Assembly (NCBI GenBank): GCA_027013145.1
Contig: JALUXX010000036.1
Coordinates: 62,001-126,000, forward strand
Origin: Gammaproteobacteria bacterium
Lineage (GTDB): Bacteria; Pseudomonadota; Gammaproteobacteria; 21-64-14
Length of the DNA: 64,000 bases
Reading direction: 5' to 3'
Shown piece after piece: positions 28,162-35,672 of the stretch. The notes beneath the pieces are model-generated. The model made no database searches. It worked only from the letters and a program-made list of their open reading frames with translations, and had not been told where the DNA came from. How positions within the stretch are numbered: the first letter of the stretch is position 1; each line of letters begins with the position of its first letter. The position numbers and the translations under genes were made by a program.

Positions 28162-28845
28162 TTACGGTGCGGCGGCCGGGGCGGTGCCGGGTGTCCAGGG
28201 CGCGTGAAAATCGTAGCGGAAACCCAGCGCCGCAAAGTCCACCGCGCCGCCACGCAGGTCGTAGCGTTGCAGCGAAACACCGACGCTGATGCGTTCGAGG
28301 AGACGGTATTCAACCCCGGCGCCGTAGGTGAAGGCCACGCCGGAGACGGTGCGCTGCAGGTTTGCGAGGGGTGCCGCCGCGACACTGACATCGCTTGCCC
28401 AGCGCAGGAGGCCGATGCGGGCGAACGCGTGCAGGCGGGGTAGGGGAGAGATGCGGCCGACGGCCTGGACGGTCCAACCATGCGGCAGGATGGGGCCGTC
28501 GTCGGCGATGGCGCGCAGCAAGGCCGCGGGATCGCGGATGCCGACGGCGTCGACCGTCGTCCGGGCGCGGCCGAGATCGAGATAACCTCCTTCCAGGGCC
28601 CAGTGACGCTGTAGTTGGAGGCCGCCGACCACGGTCCAGGCGGCGTCGGCCCCATGGACCTGAGCGGTCGCGGGGAGGCCGGCGGCGTCCAGGGCCCCGG
28701 TGAGTTCCGCCGTATTCACCCCCGCGGAGGCGCGGCCGACGGCGGCTCGCAGGTACCATCCCGCGGCGGAGGCGCGGCCGCTGAGCGCGAGGGCCATCGC
28801 GACCGCCGCGAGCGCGGCCCCGAGGCGTTCGGGTTTCAATCTCAT
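28162..28845 (-). CDS. Outer-membrane beta-barrel protein (OmpA-like fold)
   Basis: A 227-residue protein with a cleavable signal peptide (LAAVAMALALSGRASA, cleavage after ASA near residue 27). Alternating hydrophobic strands follow, ending in an aromatic strand (ALGFRYDF) before a short proline/alanine tail. The pattern (GWYLRAAVGRA, VGGLQLQRHWALEGGYLDLG, YGAGVEYRLLERISVGVSLQ) resembles the 8-stranded opacity/OmpW/OmpA barrel group; no precise family is claimed. Its ATG overlaps the stop of the FG-GAP gene (ATGA), so the two are translationally coupled. Confidence 0.75.
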   Translation of the reverse strand: MRLKPERLGAALAAVAMALALSGRASAAGWYLRAAVGRASAGVNTAELTGALDAAGLPATAQVHGADAAWTVVGGLQLQRHWALEGGYLDLGRARTTVDAVGIRDPAALLRAIADDGPILPHGWTVQAVGRISPLPRLHAFARIGLLRWASDVSVAAAPLANLQRTVSGVAFTYGAGVEYRLLERISVGVSLQRYDLRGGAVDFAALGFRYDFHAPWTPGTAPAAAP

Positions 28846-31169
28846 CGCGTCCCGGCGCCGCGACGGCGCTTGCGCCCGGCCAACCCCCCGAACGCGAGTG
28901 CGAGCGCGACATCGAGAGGCCCGGCCGCCCCGCCGCCGCCGGTGGCGCTGGCACGGACGCCGATCGACGGATCGGCGGCGCTGCGGTTGTTCATCGGGTT
29001 GCGGTCGAATTCCCGTGCGCTGACGGTCGCCTGATTGAGGGGCGGTGTGGTCGCCGTCGGTGTAACGATGACCGTGACCACCGCGGAATCCGCCGGTGCG
29101 AGGTTCCCGAGGCTGCAGTTGATCACCCCGTTCGTGAAAGTGCAGGCACCGCCGCTTCCGGTCGAGGCCGATACGAAGTCGACGCCGCTCGGCAGGGTGT
29201 CGGTGACCACCACGCCGGTCGCGGTGTCGGGGCCGGCGTTGGATACCGTGATCGTGTAGCTCAGCCGCTGGCCGACGAAGACCGGATCGGGCGCGGCGAC
29301 CTGGGTCAGGGCGAGATCGGCCTGCGGGGTATCGTTGCGGAAATAGGTCAGCCCCGTCTGGTAGGAGCCGATGAAGGCGTCGTAGTCTCCGTCCCCGTCG
29401 ATGTCGACGAAGGCAGGTGAGGTGTCGGATCCGAGGGCGACGCCGGTGAAGGGGTTGGCCGCGCCGGTGCGCTCGACGAAGGAGGGGCTGGTCTTCGTGC
29501 CGACGTTCTCGTACAGATGGATACTCCCGTCGCCGGCGCCCACGAAGAGGTCGAGGGCGCCGTCGTGGTTGATGTCGACGAGGTACGGACGGCTGCGACC
29601 GCCGACGTCGATGCCGTTGAACGGGTCGGCCGCGCCGGTGACGAGGGTGAACGCGGGGTTGGTCGCGGTCCCCGTGTTGCGGTAGTAGCGCAAGGTCCCG
29701 TCGGCGGCGCCCAGCACCAGGTCGGGCAGCCCGTCCCCGTCGATGTCGGCGAGACACGGAGCGCTGTAGGCGCTCACGGAGAGGGTATTGAACGGGTTGG
29801 CGCTCCCCGTCAGTTCGATGAACGCGGGCGTGGTTGCGGCCCCGGTGTTGACGAAGTAGTGCAGCGTGCCGTCCGCGGCGCCGAGCACGACGTCCGGGAG
29901 GCCGTCGCCGTTGAGGTCGGCGACGGCCGGGACGCTGTATCGTCCCACGTCCACTCCGTTGAGGGGATTGGCGCCGCCTGTCCGTTCGACGAGATCCGGC
30001 TTGGTTGCACTGCCGTCGTTGTGAAAGTAGTGCACGGTGCCGTTTAGGGCGCCGACGAGGGCATCGACGGCGCCGTCGCCGTCGAGGTCGGCGAATGCGG
30101 GGGCCGCGGCGAAAATCCCATAGGTGTCGCCGAGCGGGTTGGGGTCGGTGAAGACGACGCCGGCGGCCGTCCGCTGCCCGGGGAACACTCGTACGTTTCC
30201 GCCCCGATCGCCGACCACGAGGTCCGGGACGCCGTCGCCGTTGACGTCCGCCACGACCGGCACCGCGTCGTTGCCCACGTGGACGGCGGCGGCCGGATTG
30301 GCGGCCCCGGTGCGCGGGGTGAAGACCGGGTTCGAGGCGGTGCTGGTATTCTCGTAGTAGAGCACGGTGCCGTACTTGGTGCCGATGAAGGCGTCGTAGT
30401 CCCCGTCGCCGTCGAAATCGGTGAATGTCGGGGCGCTGAAGAACCCCACGTCGACGCCGTTGAGTGGATTCGCACCGGCGGTGCGCTGCGTGAATACGGG
30501 ATTGGTCGCACTGCCCGTATTCTGGAAATAGGAGATCGTGCCGAAGAAGTCTCCGACGAAGGCGTCGTAGTCTCCGTCGCCGTCGACGTCCACGAAGGCC
30601 GGCGCGCTGCGTCCGCAGCAGCCGCCGACCTTCACGCCGGCGAACGGGTTGCCGGTTCCGGTCTGCTCGACGAACACCGGTCGGGTGGGCGAGCCGGTGT
30701 TGAGGAAGAAGCGGATCGTGCCGTCGTTCGCGCCGACGAAGGCGTCGAGGTCACCGTCGCCGTCGATGTCGACGAACGCGGGTGTGCTGAAGCCTCCCAC
30801 GGTGATACCGTTGAATGGGTTGGCGCTCCCGGTCTGCTCCTGATAGGCAGGGCGCGCGGCGGTGCCGACGTTGCGGAAAAAGCGGATGCTGCCGTCTGCC
30901 GCGCCGACGAAGGCCTCGGTCTTCCCGTCCCCGTCGATGTCCACGAAGGTCGGGGCGCCGTTGGCGGGGACCCGCAGCCCCGGGAGTACCGCCGGGTTGG
31001 TGAACACGAGCTGGGAGGTGGCGGCGGGCGCGGCCGGCGTTGCCGCGCAGAGTGCGGCCAGCATCGTGACGCGCGCGACCTCCCGCGCCAGCGCGGATCT
31101 TCGGAACGGGACCGCAGGCACGCCACGCGGCCGGCGCCGGTACTGAACGGGGGGGTGGATCGTATCCAT
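28842..31169 (-). CDS. FG-GAP/VCBS repeat surface protein with DUF11 and C-terminal sorting-like tail
   Basis: A 775-residue secreted protein. The N terminus has a long basic stretch, then a signal-like segment with ALCAATPAAPA near residue 45. Ten FG-GAP repeats of about 55-58 residues follow, most with a calcium-binding DxDxDG motif (for example DIDGDGDYDAFVG), predicted to form a beta-propeller or two. A DUF11/CARDB-like domain follows (ADLALTQVAAPDPVFVGQ onward). The end is GGGG, a hydrophobic segment (LDVALALAFGGLAG), then RKRRR, resembling GlyGly-CTERM sorting signals handled by rhombosortase. The start is the ATG at 31169. Coupled to the beta-barrel gene downstream. Confidence 0.85.
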   Translation of the reverse strand: MDTIHPPVQYRRRPRGVPAVPFRRSALAREVARVTMLAALCAATPAAPAATSQLVFTNPAVLPGLRVPANGAPTFVDIDGDGKTEAFVGAADGSIRFFRNVGTAARPAYQEQTGSANPFNGITVGGFSTPAFVDIDGDGDLDAFVGANDGTIRFFLNTGSPTRPVFVEQTGTGNPFAGVKVGGCCGRSAPAFVDVDGDGDYDAFVGDFFGTISYFQNTGSATNPVFTQRTAGANPLNGVDVGFFSAPTFTDFDGDGDYDAFIGTKYGTVLYYENTSTASNPVFTPRTGAANPAAAVHVGNDAVPVVADVNGDGVPDLVVGDRGGNVRVFPGQRTAAGVVFTDPNPLGDTYGIFAAAPAFADLDGDGAVDALVGALNGTVHYFHNDGSATKPDLVERTGGANPLNGVDVGRYSVPAVADLNGDGLPDVVLGAADGTLHYFVNTGAATTPAFIELTGSANPFNTLSVSAYSAPCLADIDGDGLPDLVLGAADGTLRYYRNTGTATNPAFTLVTGAADPFNGIDVGGRSRPYLVDINHDGALDLFVGAGDGSIHLYENVGTKTSPSFVERTGAANPFTGVALGSDTSPAFVDIDGDGDYDAFIGSYQTGLTYFRNDTPQADLALTQVAAPDPVFVGQRLSYTITVSNAGPDTATGVVVTDTLPSGVDFVSASTGSGGACTFTNGVINCSLGNLAPADSAVVTVIVTPTATTPPLNQATVSAREFDRNPMNNRSAADPSIGVRASATGGGGAAGPLDVALALAFGGLAGRKRRRGAGTR

Positions 31170-31180
31170 CGGCCGGCGAT

Positions 31181-33274
31181 TCAGGCGATGCGCGGCCGGA
31201 GGCGGCCGGCGGCGTGTGCCAGTTCCTTGCGCGAGCGTCGCAGTTCGCTCAGCGAGATGCCGTACGGGACGAACCGGCGTCGCATGTACGCGGCCATGGC
31301 GCGATTGTGGGGTTGCACGGCGCAGGTCCCCTTGGGGACGCCGCTGACCATCTGGCGGCGTACGGCCTCGGCGAGCAGCGGCAGCGCGCGCCCGAGCCGC
31401 CGCAGGTCGCGGCGCATGAACAGGGTGGTGTACTGGATCGTGTCCGCGACGAGGCGGTGGGTGATGATCCAGCCCACGACCTCGCCGCGATGGCGCAGCC
31501 CGAGGCTGTTGATCGGTTCGAGACGCGCCTCCTCCTGGAACGGGCTCAGCGTACGGGGGTACCACGGCGCACTGCGCTCGCGCGCCAGGAGGTCGCGGCG
31601 CTCGTGGGTGCGCAGCTCGGCCCACGGAAAGATCTCGTATCCCGGCGGCGGCGGGCAGCGGCGGATCCAGCGCGCGGCGGCGATGTCGTCCATCGTCCCT
31701 TTGAACAGCAGCATCACGGGCTGCGGAGAGGTCCAGCCGAGGCGCCCCAGCAGGTGTTCCAGGGTAGCCGTGGCGGGCCAGTCGGAGCGGAACGCGACTT
31801 CCATCTGGCGTGCGCCTTCGCGCCCGGCCGCTGCGGCGAGTTCCGACAGGAGTGCGGCGGCGATCCCCCGGCGACGGTCGGCGGGGCGCACGAATAGCGA
31901 CAGCAGGCGCGCCGCGCGCCCGTCGGCGGAGCGCTCGGCGAGGGCCAGGCTCACCGGCTCACCGCGACGCCGGGCGCAGGCCGCGAGCAACGGCTCGTTG
32001 ATTGTATGCGCCGCGGCCTGGCGCGACAGGCTTGGGAACGTGAGCGCCTCGAACCGTTCCAGGGCGGCGGCAAGCGTCAGGTGTTCCGAACGGTACGCTA
32101 CGTCGGCCCGTCGGGATGGCGGCGCGGCGCCTTCGGGCGCGGGCGTGGGCGCGGAGGGCGGCGGGCTATCGGAGATCGTGTGGATCGTCGTCGCGCCGCC
32201 CTCGACGAAGCGGATGACCCGCGCGATCTCGTCGGTGCGCAGGCCGATGGCGGCCGGACGCCGAACGCCCGGCAGTACGGCGACATCGTAGAGCTCCCGG
32301 ACGGGTCCCTCGAACTCGAGCCAATGCGCGACGCGTCCGGTGGAAAGCTCCACGATCCAGAGGCCGCAGCGGGGGGATGTTCGGCGGTCCCGGAGCCGGT
32401 CGTCGAGCGGCAGGCCGGCGAAGAGTCCGTTGGCACGCGGGAGCGAGAGGCCGACGACGGCGTAGCCGCTGTGGAAAGCGAGCCCGCGCAGATACCCTGG
32501 ACAGAAGGCGACCGGTTCGAAGCGTCCGCACTGTGTGTCGATGCGACCGAGTTCCCCGGCGCCCGAGTTCAGTACCCACAGCCGCCCGTCGTGCCAGCGC
32601 GGCGAATGCGGCATCGTGAGTCCGGCGGCGAGGATCTCGTCCGAGTCGATGTCGATCACGCACCCGGAGGCGTTGCGACGGTCGCGCCAGCCGTATGCGG
32701 TGTCGCAGCGGGCGGCCGCGGTCGCGTAGCGCGGCCGGTCCCCGCGCATCGCGAGGCCGTTGAGGTGGCAACGGTCCTCGGGTACCAGCCGGGAGACGAA
32801 CCGGGGTCGCCACACCGGCTCGAAATTCGCCTCTTCGCTGGTACGCGCGATGCAACTGTAGAGGGTGTTGACGAACCAGGTCCGCCGGTCGGCGCCGACG
32901 GCGACATCGTGGATGCGCAGTTCCCCGGTGATGTGCGCGATACGGGGGACATACAAGCGGTCGTAGTCGATATAGCGCCCGGCACCCGGGGCGGTGGCGC
33001 CGAGGTGCCAGATCTGGCAGCGTCCCGCCAGCGCGAGCCCATCGACGGCGGCGTGCAGGCCCATGGCGCCGTCGAACAGCCGCTCGAAGGCCGACAGCCC
33101 GCCGTCGGGCCTGCGCCCCAGCAGAAACAGCCGGTTGGTCCGGTAGGTGCTGACCGCGAGCGAGACGCCCGCCGTTTCGAGCCATGCCAGGAAGTGCGGC
33201 GAGCAGCGCAGCGCCAGCGCGTTCGGTCCCGCCCCCCCGGCGGCCGGTTCACGAAGTTTCGCGTCCCTGTCCAT
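31181..33274 (-). CDS. TIGR03032-like domain fused to GNAT acetyltransferase domain(s)
   Basis: A 697-residue cytoplasmic protein. Residues about 15-385 match the uncharacterised TIGR03032 family (seen: VSLAVSTYRTNRLFLLG near the start, then HDVAVGADRRTWFVNTLYS, MPHSPRWHDGRLWVLNSGAG and FCPGYLRGLAF), probably a beta-propeller-like fold. Residues about 410-540 look like a GNAT N-acetyltransferase (LFVRPADRRRGIAAALLSEL, the acetyl-CoA loop). A further region to the C terminus (VVGWIITHRLVADTIQYTTLF) looks like a second GNAT-like domain. ATG with AGGGA upstream. Downstream of the radical SAM gene with a 235-bp gap. Role unknown. Confidence 0.75.
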   Translation of the reverse strand: MDRDAKLREPAAGGAGPNALALRCSPHFLAWLETAGVSLAVSTYRTNRLFLLGRRPDGGLSAFERLFDGAMGLHAAVDGLALAGRCQIWHLGATAPGAGRYIDYDRLYVPRIAHITGELRIHDVAVGADRRTWFVNTLYSCIARTSEEANFEPVWRPRFVSRLVPEDRCHLNGLAMRGDRPRYATAAARCDTAYGWRDRRNASGCVIDIDSDEILAAGLTMPHSPRWHDGRLWVLNSGAGELGRIDTQCGRFEPVAFCPGYLRGLAFHSGYAVVGLSLPRANGLFAGLPLDDRLRDRRTSPRCGLWIVELSTGRVAHWLEFEGPVRELYDVAVLPGVRRPAAIGLRTDEIARVIRFVEGGATTIHTISDSPPPSAPTPAPEGAAPPSRRADVAYRSEHLTLAAALERFEALTFPSLSRQAAAHTINEPLLAACARRRGEPVSLALAERSADGRAARLLSLFVRPADRRRGIAAALLSELAAAAGREGARQMEVAFRSDWPATATLEHLLGRLGWTSPQPVMLLFKGTMDDIAAARWIRRCPPPPGYEIFPWAELRTHERRDLLARERSAPWYPRTLSPFQEEARLEPINSLGLRHRGEVVGWIITHRLVADTIQYTTLFMRRDLRRLGRALPLLAEAVRRQMVSGVPKGTCAVQPHNRAMAAYMRRRFVPYGISLSELRRSRKELAHAAGRLRPRIA

Positions 33275-33307
33275 TTTCGGTTCCCTGAAGCCGTAAGTGG
33301 CGAATCC

Positions 33308-33364
33308 CTTCCGGGGACGCGCACGGTGCCCCTCCGCTATCCCCAGCGGCACCGGAGCCGGAAG
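33308..33364 (-). promoter_or_regulatory. Two-part hairpin upstream of the TIGR03032-GNAT gene
   Basis: Outer arms CTTCCGG and CCGGAAG and inner arms CGGTGCC and GGCACCG enclose a short loop in the 235-bp gap between the radical SAM gene and the TIGR03032-GNAT gene. There is no following T-run, so it is not an obvious terminator. It may be an RNA leader structure or a protein-binding palindrome. No small coding frame with a ribosome site was found in the gap. Confidence 0.4.
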
Positions 33365-33509
33365 GATCCCTTCCCCAATCTGTGGATTCGGCGCGGTCCG
33401 ACAGGACTTTAGCGCGCCGCGTGCCCGGTCTCGTCGGGCGGCAGCCCCTGGGGCCGGTTACGCCTCCACGGTTGCGGTCGGGCGGTCGGCGGGTCGCGGC
33501 GACGCCTCC

Positions 33510-34628
33510 TCAGCGGTCCCACCCGACGAGAAACAGCCGGCACCAGGTATCTACCGCCTCGAGCCAGCCGGCGAACGCCTCCTTCGAGCCCAGAAACCGC
33601 CGCAGGCGCCGGCGGAAGGTCGCATAGGCCATGGCGTAGGCGCGACAGTCCGCGCAGTCGAGGTTCGGGGCGCAACACTTCCCGCCGTCGGCCGTGAGGT
33701 CGGTGTGGTAGTGGCGGTGATACGGGGCGTTACGGGTCTCGCAATCGAGCGCCCAGCCGGAGGCGGGGTCGAGCCGGTACAGACCCTCGGGGCGGCTGAT
33801 CCAGTCGTTGAAGCGGCGCGAATAGATCACCGTTTCCGGATGGTCCTCCATCATCCGTTCCACGATGTCGTGGGCGCGTTTGAGGTCGTCGCCGGTCAGG
33901 CGCAGGTTGTCGTCGGCGTTGCTGATGCGGAAGAAGCGGCGGTCGTTGGGGGTGCCGGTCTCCAGGTTCCGCAGGTAACGAGTGGTGGCGGAGAAATGAT
34001 TGAAGGAGATGCGGGTCCCGTGCGCGTCGCAGAGCGAGACGGCCTCCGCGATATCGCCGATATTGCGGTGGTTGATGGTGTAGATGAACGTCGCACGCCG
34101 GTCCCCTTGATAGTTGCGCAACGGCTTGTGCAGCAGCCGGCCGCCGCGAAGGCTGCGGGTGCGTGCCTCGCCTCCCCAGAGCGAGACGTGTATCGCGAAG
34201 GGGATCTCGGGATGGATGCGGATCGTGCCGTTGGTGAAGACTACGCCGCGGCGGAAGTGCCGTGCCGCCGCGCGCAGGCGGTCCTGTGCCAGTGACGGCT
34301 CGGCGCCCACGAAGTAGGGGAAATTGACGCCGCGCCGGGCTTCCGCCCGGAACAGCGAGTCGTAGCGCCGCACCGAGGACTCCTCCGGATGGTCCTCGTA
34401 ATCCGACCCCGAAAAGAACAGGCAGCCCTCGCAGCGCAGATTGCAGCGGCGCGTGAGATCGTAGTTGGAGCTGACGATCGGGTAGACCTCGGTGCGGATC
34501 CGGGTATAGAGCGCCCGCAGCGCGGGATCCGCGTCCAGATAGCTGCGCACGCGCCCGCGTTCGGGAACCAGGTCCGGTGTTCCACCGCCGGCCAGCCCGT
34601 GCGTATCGATCCTGCGAAGCGCTTCCAT
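33510..34628 (-). CDS. Radical SAM enzyme of unknown function
   Basis: A 372-residue protein. C62, C66 and C69 in RRCNLRCEGC form the [4Fe-4S]-binding CxxxCxxC motif. Other radical SAM landmarks are GAEPS (the GGEP position), FTNGT and HVSLWG. The last about 75 residues hold further cysteines (CETRN, GGKCCAPNLDCADCRAY) that suggest a SPASM-like auxiliary cluster domain, as in enzymes modifying peptides. No small precursor peptide was recognised nearby. It precedes the TIGR03032-GNAT gene on the same strand, and the pair may be one unit. Substrate unknown. Confidence 0.82.
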   Translation of the reverse strand: MEALRRIDTHGLAGGGTPDLVPERGRVRSYLDADPALRALYTRIRTEVYPIVSSNYDLTRRCNLRCEGCLFFSGSDYEDHPEESSVRRYDSLFRAEARRGVNFPYFVGAEPSLAQDRLRAAARHFRRGVVFTNGTIRIHPEIPFAIHVSLWGGEARTRSLRGGRLLHKPLRNYQGDRRATFIYTINHRNIGDIAEAVSLCDAHGTRISFNHFSATTRYLRNLETGTPNDRRFFRISNADDNLRLTGDDLKRAHDIVERMMEDHPETVIYSRRFNDWISRPEGLYRLDPASGWALDCETRNAPYHRHYHTDLTADGGKCCAPNLDCADCRAYAMAYATFRRRLRRFLGSKEAFAGWLEAVDTWCRLFLVGWDR

Positions 34629-34766
34629 GCCCGCCCCCGTTTCCCCGAGTCCGCGCGCCGGGTCGGTGTACCCGGCGCGTCGGCTGCAAGGTTAGCGGCG
34701 CCGGAGGCCGGCGCTTTATTGAGGCCTGCACGGATACCAGGTATCCGTAGTGTCGATGCAACGAAG

Positions 34767-34805
34767 CGGAATCCGGGAGCAGGCGGGTGGGTTCCCCGGA
34801 TTCCG
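34767..34805. repeat. 11-bp inverted repeat CGGAATCCGGG
   Basis: CGGAATCCGGG at 34767-34777 and its complement at 34795-34805 enclose a 17-base loop, in the non-coding gap between the radical SAM and Sel1-repeat genes. It could be a factor-independent hairpin for the minus-strand Sel1 gene or a member of another palindromic repeat family; no other copy was found in this window. Confidence 0.4.
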
Positions 34806-34895
34806 GTCCGCCGGGCCTTCATCCGGGCCTCGGGTTGGGCGTCAACCCGTTACCCAAGGGCTCATTGCGCTCACTAGCGGCGGGGAATCGTCGGG

Positions 34896-35585
34896 CTACC
34901 GGCCGTGGTCCGCTTTCCCTTCGGGTGGCGGGCGTACGAGCTGCAGAATGGCGTCGGCGCCGGGGCATTTGTGGGCCAGGGCGAGGCGGTACCAGCGGCT
35001 GGCCGCGGCGAAGCTCGCCTTGGTGCCGACGCCGAACTCATTCATGCGGGCGAGGGCGAGCTGGGCGCGGCAATCGCCGTCCTCGGCCAGCTTCCGCCAC
35101 TCGCGGCGCGCGCTGCGGTAATCGCCGGCGCGGAACGCGGCGGCCGCGGCGTTCAGGGGGCCGTCTCCGGCGCCGGTGACGGTGATGGCGTTGGCGGCGA
35201 GCAGGGAGCGCAGGGCGCTCACGGCGCGGGGGTTGCCCTGGGCGGCGGCGCGCCGGATCCAGGTCAGCGCCTCGCTTTGGTTGCGGTTGGTGCCGAAGCC
35301 GTAGAAGTAGAGGTAGCCGACGCTATACTGCGCATCGGCATTGCCCGCGCGCGCGAGCGGCAGGAGGAGATGCAGGGCCTCGACGTAGCGCCCGCCCTCG
35401 TAGGCCTGTCGTGCCTGGGCGAGGGTCGCGGCCGCGGGGTGGGCCGCGGCGGACGTGGTGCCGCTGGTCGGCCCGTGGCCCGAGGACGCGCAGCCGGCCA
35501 GAACGGCTGCGGTGAGCGCCGCGACCAGGCGGGCCGCGCGGCAAAATTTACCGAGGTTCAATCGGTTCCGGCTGGGGACGCGCAT
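34896..35585 (-). CDS. Sel1-repeat lipoprotein
   Basis: A 229-residue exported protein. The N-terminal signal ends in AVLAGC (lipobox, C32). Two to three Sel1-type helical repeats follow, seen in AQYSVGYLYFYGFGTNRNQ and AQLALARMNEFGVGTKASF, each with the A-x-Y-x-L-G-x-x-Y-x-x-G pattern. Such repeats mediate protein-protein contacts; the partner is unknown. The start ATG at 35585 gives MRVPSRNRLN. Monocistronic; the neighbour upstream is the minus-strand PAS-GGDEF-EAL gene's 3' end 87 bp away. Confidence 0.85.
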   Translation of the reverse strand: MRVPSRNRLNLGKFCRAARLVAALTAAVLAGCASSGHGPTSGTTSAAAHPAAATLAQARQAYEGGRYVEALHLLLPLARAGNADAQYSVGYLYFYGFGTNRNQSEALTWIRRAAAQGNPRAVSALRSLLAANAITVTGAGDGPLNAAAAAFRAGDYRSARREWRKLAEDGDCRAQLALARMNEFGVGTKASFAAASRWYRLALAHKCPGADAILQLVRPPPEGKADHGR

Positions 35586-35672
35586 GATGCCGGGCAGCGT
35601 ATTACATTTCCGATGACGCTGTAAACCGCGCCACCGCGGACTCGGCGGGCGCGGGGCGGCGTGGACGGGCGA

